This document shows positions 1 to 6,267 of a stretch of 10,232 nucleotides of DNA, one piece after another. This DNA comes from an uncultured Erythrobacteraceae bacterium (GTDB lineage Bacteria > Pseudomonadota > Alphaproteobacteria > Sphingomonadales > Sphingomonadaceae). The stretch's first letter is position 1; every line of letters begins with the position of its first letter. Both the position numbers and the translations under genes were made by a program. The stretch spans positions 1-10,232 of the forward strand of contig CAMLQG010000104.1 of assembly GCA_946482075.1 (NCBI GenBank), in the 5' to 3' direction. The notes beneath the pieces were generated by a model. The model was not told where the DNA came from, ran no database searches, and worked only from the letters and a program-made list of their open reading frames with translations.

Positions 1-30
1 TGCCGGAAAGCGTGGTTGGGAAGAACTAAC

Positions 31-115
31 CGTCATTGTGAGCAAAGCGAAGCAATCCAGAGCGTTTGCGCGCCGGGCTCTGGATTGCTTCGTCGCTCCG
101 CTCCTCGCAATGACG
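31..115. repeat. Intergenic inverted repeat downstream of truA
   Basis: A long imperfect inverted repeat. The inner stem is a perfect 16-base match (48-63 with 77-92) around a 13-base loop. The outer ends CGTCATTG (31-38) and CAATGACG (108-115) also pair, and the right arm carries about six extra bases. It starts and ends with the same CGTCAT/ATGACG core as the repeats at 907, 1911, 3770 and 6215. It lies just past the truA stop codon and could fold in the truA transcript as a 3' hairpin, but there is no T run to mark an intrinsic terminator. This type of element is common between genes in alphaproteobacteria, so a REP-like repeat is the best reading. Confidence 0.75.
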
Positions 116-120
116 AGTGA

Positions 121-864
121 TTACTCCGGATACACCGCTTCCACGAAATACAGCCCATGCGCCGGAGCATTGAGCCCCAACTCCTGCCGCTCACGCGCCG
201 CCAGCGCCTGCGCGATCCGCTCTTCCTTCCAGCGGCCAAGCCCGACCAGCACCAGGCAGCCGACCATCGAGCGCACCTGATGGTGCAGGAAGCTGCGTGC
301 CGCCGCTTCGATCAGCACCCGGTCGTCTTCACGCCGCACATCCAGCCGATCCAGCGTCTTCACCGGATCGCGCGCCTGGCAGTGGGCGGAGCGGAAGGTC
401 GAGAAATCGTGCCGCCCGACCAGCGCCTGCGCCGCGCGGTGCATGGCTTCCGCATCGAGCGGCTGGTGGACCAGCCATTCGCGGTTCGCCTCCAGCGTCA
501 GCGGCGCGCGGCGGTTGCGGATGCGGTAGAGATAGCGCCGGCCGATGCAGGAAAAGCGGGCATGCCAATCATCCGCCACTTCCTCGCAATGGGTCACGGC
601 CACCGGGGCAGGGCGCATCTTCGCGTTCAGCGCTTCCTTGAGGCGGAACGGATCGAACGGTTTTGCGATCTCGATATGGGCGCGCATGGCGAGTGCGTGG
701 ACGCCGGCATCGGTGCGGCCGGCGGCGTGCATGGTGATGGTCTCGCCGGAGATCGCCCGCGCCGCATCTTCCACCGCCTGTTGCACGGACGGGCCATGCG
801 CTTGGCGCTGCAGGCCCATGAAGGGCGTGCCGTCGAATTCCAGGGTGAGGGCGAAGCGGGTCAT
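121..864 (-). CDS. truA: tRNA pseudouridine(38-40) synthase TruA
   Basis: TruA isomerises uridines 38, 39 and 40 in the anticodon stem-loop of many tRNAs; it is a cytosolic, usually dimeric enzyme. The 247-residue product matches the family length (about 245-270). The catalytic motif GRTDAGVHA is at residues 49-57, with the nucleophile Asp52. An N-terminal DGTPF-GLQRQ segment (11-21) matches the family's DG..Y.GWQRQ with Leu in place of Trp. The C-terminal FLHHQVR segment (192-198) is also typical. The ATG at 862-864 begins exactly at the conserved N-terminus; the reading frame stays open upstream, but that part is only translated intergenic repeat. No strong Shine-Dalgarno sequence precedes it. 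The gene follows fmt after 127 bases that contain an inverted repeat, so it is probably co-transcribed with fmt. Confidence 0.96.
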   Translation of the reverse strand: MTRFALTLEFDGTPFMGLQRQAHGPSVQQAVEDAARAISGETITMHAAGRTDAGVHALAMRAHIEIAKPFDPFRLKEALNAKMRPAPVAVTHCEEVADDWHARFSCIGRRYLYRIRNRRAPLTLEANREWLVHQPLDAEAMHRAAQALVGRHDFSTFRSAHCQARDPVKTLDRLDVRREDDRVLIEAAARSFLHHQVRSMVGCLVLVGLGRWKEERIAQALAARERQELGLNAPAHGLYFVEAVYPE

Positions 865-906
865 GGGTGGGCAGTAGAACAAGATCGACGGGAATTGAAA
901 TTTACT

Positions 907-983
907 CGTCATCCCAGCGAAGGCTGGAATCGCTGTCGATGTCGTACCCAGCCGCAAGAGATCCAGCCTTCGCTGGGATGACG
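907..983. repeat. Perfect 22-base inverted repeat between fmt and truA
   Basis: The left arm (907-928) and right arm (962-983) are perfect reverse complements over 22 bases, separated by a 33-base loop. Each arm runs from the CGTCATCCC end into GCGAAGGCTGGA. The arms resemble those at 3770-3849. The element sits inside the presumed fmt-truA transcript and would fold into a stable RNA hairpin there. No run of T follows, so it is not a classical terminator. It may be simply a REP-like repeat, or it may reduce read-through into truA. Confidence 0.85.
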
Positions 984-991
984 GCTTGCAT

Positions 992-1891
992 TTATCCCGC
1001 CACCGTCCCTTCCGGGATCGCATGGCCGCGCAGCAAGGCGGCGGTTTCCATCGCGGGCTTGCCGGAGCGCTGGATCATCGTGGGGCGGATCGCGGCATGG
1101 CCGCAGGCGATGGTGAGCTGATCGTCCAGCACCGTACCGGGCTTTCCATCCCGCCCCACCACCTGGGCTTCCAGCACCCGATAGCGTTCCTGCTTGATCT
1201 CGAAAAAGGCTAAGGGCGCAAAGGCGCGCACCTGGCGTTCGACGAATTCCGCGTCGCGCGTAAAATCGAGCCGCGTTTCCGCCTTGTCGATCTTCGGCGC
1301 GTAGGTCGCCTGCGCATCGTCCTGTGCAATGGCGTGGTGCCCGGCGAGATCGATCAGCGTGCCGACCATCAGCTGCGCGCCCAGTTCCGCAAGCTCCGCG
1401 GTCAACTCTACCGCAGTCTTGCTGTCGATCGGTGTGCGCACCATGGCCAGCATCGGGCCGGTATCGAGGCCCTTTTCCATCTGCATGATCGTGACGCCCG
1501 TCACCGGATCGCCCGCCAGGATCGCGCGCTGGATCGGCGCTGCGCCGCGCCAGTAGGGCAGCAGCGAGGCATGGACGTTGAGGCAGCCATGCGCGGGCGC
1601 GTTCAGCACCGCCTCTGGCAGGATCAGCCCATAGGCTGCGACCACCGCGATATCGGCCCCAAGCGCGGCGAATTCGGCCTGGACTTGCGGGTCCTTCAGC
1701 GAGGCGGGATAGCGCACTTCGAGATGGCGGATTTCCGCTTCCCTCTGCACCGGGGATGGCTGCAGTTGCTTGCCCCGGCCCGCCGGGCGCGGCGGCTGGG
1801 TATAGACCGCCGCGATCTCATGCCCGGCCTCGTGCAGCGCCGCGAGCGTCGGCACGGCGAAATCGGGCGTGCCCATGAAGGTGATTTTCAC
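992..1891 (-). CDS. fmt: Methionyl-tRNA formyltransferase
   Basis: Fmt transfers a formyl group from 10-formyl-tetrahydrofolate to the methionine on initiator tRNA, the first step of the cycle that Def later completes. The 299-residue protein has the Rossmann-type start ([16 protein letters not shown]), the folate/catalytic segment [16 protein letters not shown] (105-120) with Asn105 and His107, and Asp143 in [11 protein letters not shown]. These correspond to the family catalytic Asn, His and Asp triad. The start is GTG at 1889-1891, preceded by AAGGA (1898-1902) at a 6-base spacing. The C-terminal OB-fold domain (from about 205) is present but slightly short: the usual RAFNPWPxxW stretch reads RAFAPLAFF (222-230), apparently two residues fewer. 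The gene is divergent from recR and is followed by truA. Confidence 0.97.
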   Translation of the reverse strand: MKITFMGTPDFAVPTLAALHEAGHEIAAVYTQPPRPAGRGKQLQPSPVQREAEIRHLEVRYPASLKDPQVQAEFAALGADIAVVAAYGLILPEAVLNAPAHGCLNVHASLLPYWRGAAPIQRAILAGDPVTGVTIMQMEKGLDTGPMLAMVRTPIDSKTAVELTAELAELGAQLMVGTLIDLAGHHAIAQDDAQATYAPKIDKAETRLDFTRDAEFVERQVRAFAPLAFFEIKQERYRVLEAQVVGRDGKPGTVLDDQLTIACGHAAIRPTMIQRSGKPAMETAALLRGHAIPEGTVAG

Positions 1892-1897
1892 TCGGCT

Positions 1898-1902
1898 TCC
1901 TT
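1898..1902 (-). promoter_or_regulatory. Ribosome binding site of fmt (supports GTG start)
   Basis: AAGGA on the minus strand lies six bases upstream of the GTG at 1889-1891. No in-frame ATG lies between this site and the conserved [11 protein letters not shown] start, so it fixes the unusual start codon. Confidence 0.65.
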
Positions 1903-1910
1903 TTTCTTCT

Positions 1911-1938
1911 CGTCATTCCCGCTTTCGCGGGAATGACG
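1911..1938. repeat. Short hairpin repeat between fmt and recR
   Basis: A perfect 12-base inverted repeat: CGTCATTCCCGC (1911-1922) and its complement (1927-1938), with a four-base TTTC loop. The same arm sequence recurs at 6217-6243. It lies in the 126-base gap between the divergent fmt and recR genes, so it would be in the 5' leader or promoter region of either gene, not a 3' terminator. Best read as a minimal REP-like member of the CGTCAT repeat group. Confidence 0.8.
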
Positions 1939-2005
1939 AAAGGAGGGTGAATCTGGAGGCGCATCGACACGAACGGAAGGTTTCCATTTAGGCGTCACAG
2001 GCTCT

Positions 2006-2010
2006 AGGGA
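2006..2010 (+). promoter_or_regulatory. Ribosome binding site of recR
   Basis: AGGGA ends seven bases before the ATG at 2018-2020, a normal Shine-Dalgarno placement that supports this start for recR. Confidence 0.6.
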
Positions 2011-2017
2011 ACGGCTC

Positions 2018-2614
2018 ATGGCATCGCAAGAGATCGAGACGCTGGCCTCCGCGCTGGCGCGCCTGCCCGGCCTCGGCCCGCGTTCGGCGCGACGCGCGGT
2101 GCTGTGGCTGGTGAAGCGGCGTGAAACATCGCTCGTCCAGCTGCTCGAAGCGCTTTCCGCCGTGCGCGAGACGCTGGTGGAATGCAGCCGCTGCGGCAAT
2201 GTCGACACGCGCGATCCCTGCGGCATCTGCATCGATCCCAGGCGCGATGCGCGCTCGCTCTGCGTGGTGGAGGATGTCGCCGATCTCTGGGCGCTGGACC
2301 GGGCGAAGCTGTTCACCGGCCATTACCACGTGCTGGGCGGAAGGCTGTCCGCGCTGGAAGGCGTGCGGCCGGAAGATCTGTCGATCGGCAAGCTGCTCGA
2401 TCGCGTCCAGGCGGGCGGGATCGACGAGGTGGTGCTGGCGATGAACGCCACGCTCGAAGGGCAGACGACGGCCCATTACATCGCGGAACGGCTGGAAGGC
2501 CTGCCGGTGCGGATCACGCAGCTCGCCCACGGCCTGCCGGTGGGGGGCGAGCTCGATTATCTGGACGAGGGCACGCTGGCCCAGGCGCTGCGGGCGCGGC
2601 GGCCGGTGGGGTGA
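2018..2614 (+). CDS. recR: Recombination mediator RecR
   Basis: RecR works with RecO and RecF to load RecA onto SSB-coated single-stranded DNA at gaps, in recombinational repair. The 198-residue product has the standard length and domain order: a helix-hairpin-helix ([15 protein letters not shown], 13-27), a four-cysteine zinc finger with Cys56, Cys59, Cys68 and Cys71, a Toprim domain from about residue 80 to 172 ([14 protein letters not shown] and the [11 protein letters not shown] segment), and the C-terminal [17 protein letters not shown] motif. The ATG has an AGGGA site seven bases upstream. In many bacteria recR follows dnaX and ybaB; here it stands alone, divergent from fmt, and converges on a DUF4440-like gene with a 40-base gap. 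Confidence 0.97.
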   Translation: MASQEIETLASALARLPGLGPRSARRAVLWLVKRRETSLVQLLEALSAVRETLVECSRCGNVDTRDPCGICIDPRRDARSLCVVEDVADLWALDRAKLFTGHYHVLGGRLSALEGVRPEDLSIGKLLDRVQAGGIDEVVLAMNATLEGQTTAHYIAERLEGLPVRITQLAHGLPVGGELDYLDEGTLAQALRARRPVG

Positions 2615-2654
2615 GTTTCCGCTAACGGATCATCGTGTCATCCGATCGGGATGC

Positions 2655-3047
2655 TCAATTCCTCATCGGTATATGGCCCAGGATCGTCTCGGTGTGGAGC
2701 GAGCATTTCCATTCGCCGTCCTGCTTCACCCAGGTGCTGCTGTCGGCGCAGTGCAGGTCCATCTTTTCGCCCCTCCAGTCGCCCGTCTGGTGGACCGTAT
2801 AGGCGATCACGGCGGTATCGTCGTTCGGGAACAAAACGTCGCAATCGTCGAATTCGAAGGTTTTCAGCGTCCACTGGCCCTCGCGGGTCATCTCGCCATA
2901 TTCCGTCGGCGTGATCTTCATCGTGCCGGCTGGGCCGGTCACCAGCGCTTCGTCCGCGATCAGGGCGGTTGCGGCATCGATGTCCTTGTCCTTCATCGAC
3001 TGCCAGAAACGGGTTTCGAGCTGCTTGATCGTATCGGCCTGGGGCAT
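2655..3047 (-). CDS. Small SnoaL/DUF4440-like (NTF2-fold) protein
   Basis: A 130-residue, probably cytosolic protein; no signal peptide or membrane segment is visible. The pattern fits the NTF2-like superfamily, closest to the SnoaL/DUF4440 group: an N-terminal helix ([18 protein letters not shown]), an early '[11 protein letters not shown]' strand-turn, a middle helix, then strands ending with [19 protein letters not shown] (103-121), the usual W....GxWk... tail of these folds. The group includes enzymes, binding proteins and proteins of unknown role, so no reaction is assigned. The start is well supported: AAGGAG (3054-3059) lies six bases before the ATG at 3045-3047. The frame is open far upstream, but that part overlaps def and rmuC and is not credible. 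The gene is divergent from def and convergent with recR. Confidence 0.85.
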   Translation of the reverse strand: MPQADTIKQLETRFWQSMKDKDIDAATALIADEALVTGPAGTMKITPTEYGEMTREGQWTLKTFEFDDCDVLFPNDDTAVIAYTVHQTGDWRGEKMDLHCADSSTWVKQDGEWKCSLHTETILGHIPMRN

Positions 3048-3053
3048 GGGTTT

Positions 3054-3059
3054 CTCCTT
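3054..3059 (-). promoter_or_regulatory. Strong ribosome binding site of the DUF4440-like gene
   Basis: AAGGAG on the minus strand, six bases upstream of the ATG at 3045-3047. It is the strongest Shine-Dalgarno match in the window and fixes the start of a gene whose frame stays open far upstream. Confidence 0.75.
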
Positions 3060-3113
3060 CCTGAAATCCCTTCCGCCAGCGCCCAAACGCCCTGTGCCGC
3101 CGCGCGGTTCCTC

Positions 3114-3119
3114 GATAAT
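3114..3119 (+). promoter_or_regulatory. Candidate -10 element upstream of def
   Basis: GATAAT matches the TATAAT consensus at five of six positions and lies 36 bases before the def ATG. No good -35 hexamer sits at 16-18 bases upstream. A TTGACC at 3121-3126 lies too close downstream to be its partner; with TACCTC (3144-3149) at a 17-base spacing it could form a second, weak promoter that would give an almost leaderless def mRNA. Either call is tentative. Confidence 0.25.
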
Positions 3120-3155
3120 CTTGACCATTGGCAGCGTCGCTCCTACCTCGCGTCC

Positions 3156-3725
3156 ATGGCCATTCGCGAAATCCTGGAAGTGCCGGACCCCCGGCTCAAG
3201 ACGATCTCCCAGCCCGTCGAGAAGTTCGATGCGGAGTTGAAGACGCTTGTCGATGACATGTTCGAGACGATGTACGGTGCTCCCGGTATCGGCCTCGCGG
3301 CGATTCAGGTGGGTGTGCCGCTGCGCGTCCTGGTGATCGATCTCCAGCCGGAAGATCCCGATGCGGAACCGGAAGTGTGTACCGCCCATGGCGATCATCA
3401 CCACACCCACCAGCCCACGAAGAAGGAGCCGCGCGTTTTCGTGAATCCCGAGATTCTCGATCCGTCGGAAGATTTCATCACCTATCAGGAAGGCTGCCTG
3501 TCGGTCCCGGATATCTACGCCGATGTGGACCGTCCGGCCACTTGCCGCGTGCGCTGGCAGGATCTCGAAGGCAACCGCCACGAGGAGCAGATGGAAGGCC
3601 TGATGGCGATCTGCATCCAGCACGAGATGGACCATCTGCAGGGCGTGCTCTTCATCGACCACCTCTCGCGCCTGAAGCGCCAGATGGCGCTCAAGAAGCT
3701 TGAGAAGCTGCGCAAGGCGGCGTGA
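3156..3725 (+). CDS. def: Peptide deformylase with His-rich insertion
   Basis: Def removes the N-terminal formyl group from new proteins as they leave the ribosome, using a bound metal ion (Fe2+ or similar). All three family motifs are present: [10 protein letters not shown] (44-53), EGCLSVP (112-118, metal ligand Cys114) and QHEMDHLQG (155-163, ligands His156 and His160, catalytic Glu157). The 189 residues exceed the roughly 170 of E. coli Def because of an insertion at about 65-92. It holds Cys75, His78, His81-83 and His85, followed by a basic stretch. The ATG at 3156-3158 matches the conserved start ([14 protein letters not shown]), but no clear Shine-Dalgarno precedes it, so initiation may be weak or leaderless. 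The gene is divergent from the DUF4440-like gene. Confidence 0.97.
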   Translation: MAIREILEVPDPRLKTISQPVEKFDAELKTLVDDMFETMYGAPGIGLAAIQVGVPLRVLVIDLQPEDPDAEPEVCTAHGDHHHTHQPTKKEPRVFVNPEILDPSEDFITYQEGCLSVPDIYADVDRPATCRVRWQDLEGNRHEEQMEGLMAICIQHEMDHLQGVLFIDHLSRLKRQMALKKLEKLRKAA

Positions 3726-3769
3726 GCCGCCATCCCAGCAAGAACTAGCCCTCCTCCAGGGAAAATCAC

Positions 3770-3849
3770 CGTCATCCCCGGCGAAGGCTGGGGTCTCGGT
3801 CGGCTGAGGGCGCCTAACGCAAGCGACCCCAGCCTTTCGCTGGATGACG
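3770..3849. repeat. Inverted repeat between def and rmuC
   Basis: The left arm (3770-3795, CGTCATCCCCGGCGAAGGCT then GGGGTC) and right arm (3825-3849) pair with a few mismatches or bulges around a 29-base loop. The ends and the GCGAAGGCTGG core match the repeat at 907-983. It occupies the 202-base gap between def and rmuC, after the def stop. It may act as a 3' hairpin for def, but no T run follows. No gene is visible in the rest of the gap. Confidence 0.8.
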
Positions 3850-3917
3850 ATAAGTTTTGTGGGTCGCTTGTCTTGCCGAATTCCCTCCGTTAAGTTCCTG
3901 ATTCGTTCCGTCAGCCT

Positions 3918-3921
3918 AGGA
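3918..3921 (+). promoter_or_regulatory. Ribosome binding site of rmuC (supports TTG start)
   Basis: AGGA lies six bases before the TTG at 3928-3930. The only nearby ATG (3921-3923) is in another frame and overlaps this site, so TTG is the likely start. Confidence 0.5.
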
Positions 3922-3927
3922 TGAATC

Positions 3928-5325
3928 TTGAGCCTTCCCGTCATCATCGTGATCGTGCTGCTGCTCGGCCTGGGCGCCGGGCTCGCCTGCGGCTGGTTCT
4001 TCGGCTCCCGGCCGGCGGCGGACTGGCGCGCGCGGTTCGAAGCGCGCGATGGGGAAGCGCGGGAACTGGACGGCAAGTTCCGCCAGGCGATCGGCGAATT
4101 GGCGACGATGAGCGAACGCGCCGCGCGGGCAGATGGGCTTGCCGGTGAACTGGATCGCGTCCGAGGAGAACGCGAAGGGCTCCGCGCCGAACTCGCCACA
4201 TTGAAAGCCAATGCCGCCCATTTCGAGGAGCAGAAGCAGGGCCTGCTGGCGGTGAGAGAGCAATTGCTCAAGGAATTCCGGCTCACCGGCAGCGAAGTGC
4301 TGGGCAAGGCGCAGGAGGAATTCCTGAAGAACGCCGCCGAGCGCTTCGGCCAGACCGAGAAGACCAACAAGGAAGCGGTCGCCGCGCTGTTGGAACCGGT
4401 CAACCAGCGGCTGAAGAGCTATGAGGAACAGGTTGCCTCGCTCGAAGCCAAGCGAGTGGACGCGTTCGGCCAGCTTTCCGGCCTGATCCAGTCGATGAAG
4501 GAAGGGCAGGAAGCGGTACGCACGGAAGCTGCACGGCTCGGCAATTCGCTGCGCAACGCTCCCAAGGCGCGGGGCCGATGGGGCGAGCAGCAGCTGAAGA
4601 ACCTGCTCGAACAATGCGGCCTGTCCGAACACACCGATTTCGTCACCGAACATTCGATCGAAACGGAAGAAGGCCGCCTGCGGCCCGATGCGATCGTGCG
4701 GGTGCCCGGCAACAAGCTGCTGGTGATCGACGCCAAGGTGTCGCTCAATGCCTATCAGGACGCATTCGAAGCGGACGATGACGAGGCGCGCGAGCATTTC
4801 CTCGACCAGCATGCGGCGTCCATGCGCAACCACATCCAGACGCTCGCCAACAAGGGCTATCAGAGCCAGTTCGACGAAGCGCCGGACTATGTCGTGATGT
4901 TCGTGCCGGGCGAGCATTTCGTCGCCGCCGCGCTAGAGCATGACTCACGCCTGTGGGACTATGCGTTCGAACGTCGCGTTCTGCTGGCCACTCCGACCAA
5001 TCTCGTCGCGATCGCGCGCACCGTAGCGCAGGTCTGGCGGCAGGACGGTCTCGCGCGCGAAGCGCAGGAGATCGGTCGCATCGGCGGCGAGCTTTACGAT
5101 CGGCTTGCGGTCGCTGCGGAGCACCTCAAGCGCGTCGGCTCCGGCCTCGACGCGGCGGTCGGCAATTACAACAAGTTCGTCGGCAGCTTTGAACGCAACG
5201 TGCTCTCCGCCGGCCGGCGCCTGCGCGACAAGCATATCGAGATCGGCAAGCGTGAGATTGACGACGTGCCGCTGGTGGAAAGCTCGCCGCGCTATAATGA
5301 AGCGGTGGGAGAGCCGGGCGAGTGA
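3928..5325 (+). CDS. rmuC: DNA recombination protein RmuC
   Basis: RmuC-family proteins limit certain recombination and inversion events; a nuclease activity is inferred from the fold. The 465-residue product begins with one hydrophobic segment (about residues 3-26), predicting an inner-membrane anchor with the rest in the cytosol. A long charged, coiled-coil-like region follows (about 33-200). The conserved domain then contains KARGRWGE (213-220), LRPDAIVRVP (251-260) and LLVIDAKVSLNAY (264-276), whose Asp254 and Asp268-x-Lys270 fit a PD-(D/E)XK-type active site. LATPTNLVAIARTVAQVWRQ (353-372) is also typical. The start is TTG at 3928, chosen because AGGA (3918-3921) lies six bases upstream and the hydrophobic segment begins there; GTG codons at 3949 and 3955 would cut into it. 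The gene converges on the thioesterase gene with an 18-base gap. Confidence 0.94.
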   Translation: MSLPVIIVIVLLLGLGAGLACGWFFGSRPAADWRARFEARDGEARELDGKFRQAIGELATMSERAARADGLAGELDRVRGEREGLRAELATLKANAAHFEEQKQGLLAVREQLLKEFRLTGSEVLGKAQEEFLKNAAERFGQTEKTNKEAVAALLEPVNQRLKSYEEQVASLEAKRVDAFGQLSGLIQSMKEGQEAVRTEAARLGNSLRNAPKARGRWGEQQLKNLLEQCGLSEHTDFVTEHSIETEEGRLRPDAIVRVPGNKLLVIDAKVSLNAYQDAFEADDDEAREHFLDQHAASMRNHIQTLANKGYQSQFDEAPDYVVMFVPGEHFVAAALEHDSRLWDYAFERRVLLATPTNLVAIARTVAQVWRQDGLAREAQEIGRIGGELYDRLAVAAEHLKRVGSGLDAAVGNYNKFVGSFERNVLSAGRRLRDKHIEIGKREIDDVPLVESSPRYNEAVGEPGE

Positions 5326-5343
5326 CCCTCCGCCGCCGTCATC

Positions 5344-5742
5344 TCAGCTTGCCTTGACGAACAGCGCTTCGGCCTGCGCGCATAGCCGGTCGCCGGCGTA
5401 AAGTTCGCCCTTGAGCAGGCATTTGCGGCCCTGCTGTTCGACCGGCCGCACCACCGCGCGCAGCGTCTCGCCGATCGGACTCGGCGCGCGATAGTCCACG
5501 CGGAGGTAGGCGGTGGCCCACCAGTCGTCGGATGTCTGGCTGGCGACCCAGCCGAGGATTTCGTCGAAGAACATGGACACGATCCCACCGTGGACGACGC
5601 CTTCCACGCCCGAGAAGTGCTCGGTGAAGCGGATTGTGGAAAGATAGGTTCCGTCCTGCTGCGGCATGATGGCGTATTCCGGAAGGATTTTGCTGCCGGC
5701 CTTGACGATATTGTCCACGATTGCCCCGTTACGTTCGAACAC
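5344..5742 (-). CDS. PaaI-family hotdog thioesterase
   Basis: A 132-residue single hotdog domain of the PaaI/4HBT type, likely an acyl-CoA thioesterase in the cytosol; the substrate cannot be read from the sequence. The family signature is GVVHGGIVSMFFDEILGW (48-65), with the His51-Gly-Gly turn and Asp60 on the central helix. The strands YLRVDYRAPSPIGETLRA (79-96) and a C-terminal strand with AQAEALFVKA complete the fold. Translation most likely starts at GTG (5740-5742), nine bases after the stop codon of the upstream META-domain gene. No earlier start exists in this frame, and no clear ribosome binding site is seen, so translation may be coupled to the upstream gene. The only later ATG, Met26, would remove part of the first strand. 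Confidence 0.87.
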   Translation of the reverse strand: MFERNGAIVDNIVKAGSKILPEYAIMPQQDGTYLSTIRFTEHFSGVEGVVHGGIVSMFFDEILGWVASQTSDDWWATAYLRVDYRAPSPIGETLRAVVRPVEQQGRKCLLKGELYAGDRLCAQAEALFVKAS

Positions 5743-5751
5743 GGCGCGTGC

Positions 5752-6159
5752 TTAGCCTGCCTTGCCGACCCGTTCCAGTTCTGCCCGGTGGCCACTGGAC
5801 GTGAGCGTCAGCCTGTCTCCCTCGCGGATGATTTCGGGCGCGGAGGAAAGCAGCGCGCTCAATGCCTGTTCCTGCGGCCAGACGGGGCCGTCGCAATACA
5901 TCTCGGTCTGGGTGAGAGGTCCGGCGATCAGCCGCTTGCCTTCGACCCGCCATTTGCCGCCCATGCCGTTGCAGCCGGCATTGGCGCCCAAGCCGTCCTC
6001 GCGGAACTCGAGCCTGGCGTTGGGAGAGGCCGGCTTTTCCCCATCGATCGAGACGAAGCGCCGACTGGTCCCGGCATAGGCGGCGTGGCCTGTCGGAGTG
6101 GCGCTGGCGGTGCAGGCGGCGAGGGGGAGGGCAAGGCAAAGGGAGAGGAGGACACGCAT
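5752..6159 (-). CDS. META-domain (HslJ-like) lipoprotein
   Basis: A 135-residue predicted lipoprotein. The N-terminus MRVLLSLCLALPLAAC ends in a lipobox (LAAC, lipidated Cys16), so the protein should be exported and anchored in the envelope, probably the outer membrane. The rest fits the META/HslJ family: FVSIDGEKP, LEFREDG, then GCNGMGGKW (62-70), and PLTQTEMYCDGP (81-92) with the second conserved cysteine, Cys89. Family members have been linked to stress resistance, but no specific role can be assigned. Start choice is uncertain: ATG at 6157-6159 gives a clean signal peptide, ATG at 6166-6168 adds three residues (MHI), and the still longer frame begins in repeat DNA. None has a good ribosome binding site. 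The thioesterase gene follows nine bases after the stop, suggesting one transcript. Confidence 0.83.
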   Translation of the reverse strand: MRVLLSLCLALPLAACTASATPTGHAAYAGTSRRFVSIDGEKPASPNARLEFREDGLGANAGCNGMGGKWRVEGKRLIAGPLTQTEMYCDGPVWPQEQALSALLSSAPEIIREGDRLTLTSSGHRAELERVGKAG

Positions 6160-6214
6160 GATGTGCATAGTGGCGTGGATGGACTGAGCGGAGGGTGAAC
6201 GGGGTACTTTAAAC

Positions 6215-6245
6215 TTCGTCATTCCCGCAAAGCGGGAATGACGAA
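6215..6245. repeat. Compact 14-base hairpin repeat
   Basis: A perfect 14-base inverted repeat (6215-6228 with 6232-6245) around a three-base loop. The core arms CGTCATTCCCGC and complement are identical to those at 1911-1938. It lies between the stop of the RNA methyltransferase gene and the start of the META-domain gene, both on the minus strand. It could form a 3' hairpin for the upstream gene. On the minus strand it is followed by GTTTAAAG, not a real T tract, so a terminator is possible but not shown. Confidence 0.8.
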
Positions 6246-6267
6246 ATTAAGGGTTCGTGGAAACGGA

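Noticed and set aside
1..30. Possible 3' end of a plus-strand gene (open frame ending at TAA 27-29)
   Set aside because: Only eight codons are visible, with no recognisable motif; it cannot be told apart from chance.
157..981. Long plus-strand open frame opposite truA
   Set aside because: It lies antisense to a clear truA, has low-complexity Arg/Ala/His-rich composition, and its ends run into repeat DNA; typical of a high-GC shadow frame.
1334..1936. 200-codon plus-strand frame opposite fmt
   Set aside because: Antisense to a gene with all fmt motifs; no domain is recognisable in its product.
1938..1989. Tiny 14-codon frame starting at GTG after AAGGAGG, ahead of recR
   Set aside because: The GTG directly abuts the Shine-Dalgarno-like bases, too close for initiation, and no attenuation signal or codon bias is visible.
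2626..2644. Possible terminator hairpin between recR and the DUF4440-like gene
   Set aside because: Only five perfect base pairs before mismatches, and no T tract on either strand.
3048..4403. Long upstream extension of the DUF4440-like frame on the minus strand
   Set aside because: It crosses def and part of rmuC and a repeat; the strong AAGGAG and conserved fold start at 3047 explain the gene without it.
3916..4917. 333-codon minus-strand frame opposite rmuC
   Set aside because: Antisense to rmuC; the phase mirrors the rmuC codons and no family is recognisable.
6160..6222. N-terminal extension of the META-domain lipoprotein from ATG 6222
   Set aside because: The extra residues are encoded by the hairpin repeat and would bury the lipoprotein signal peptide inside the protein.
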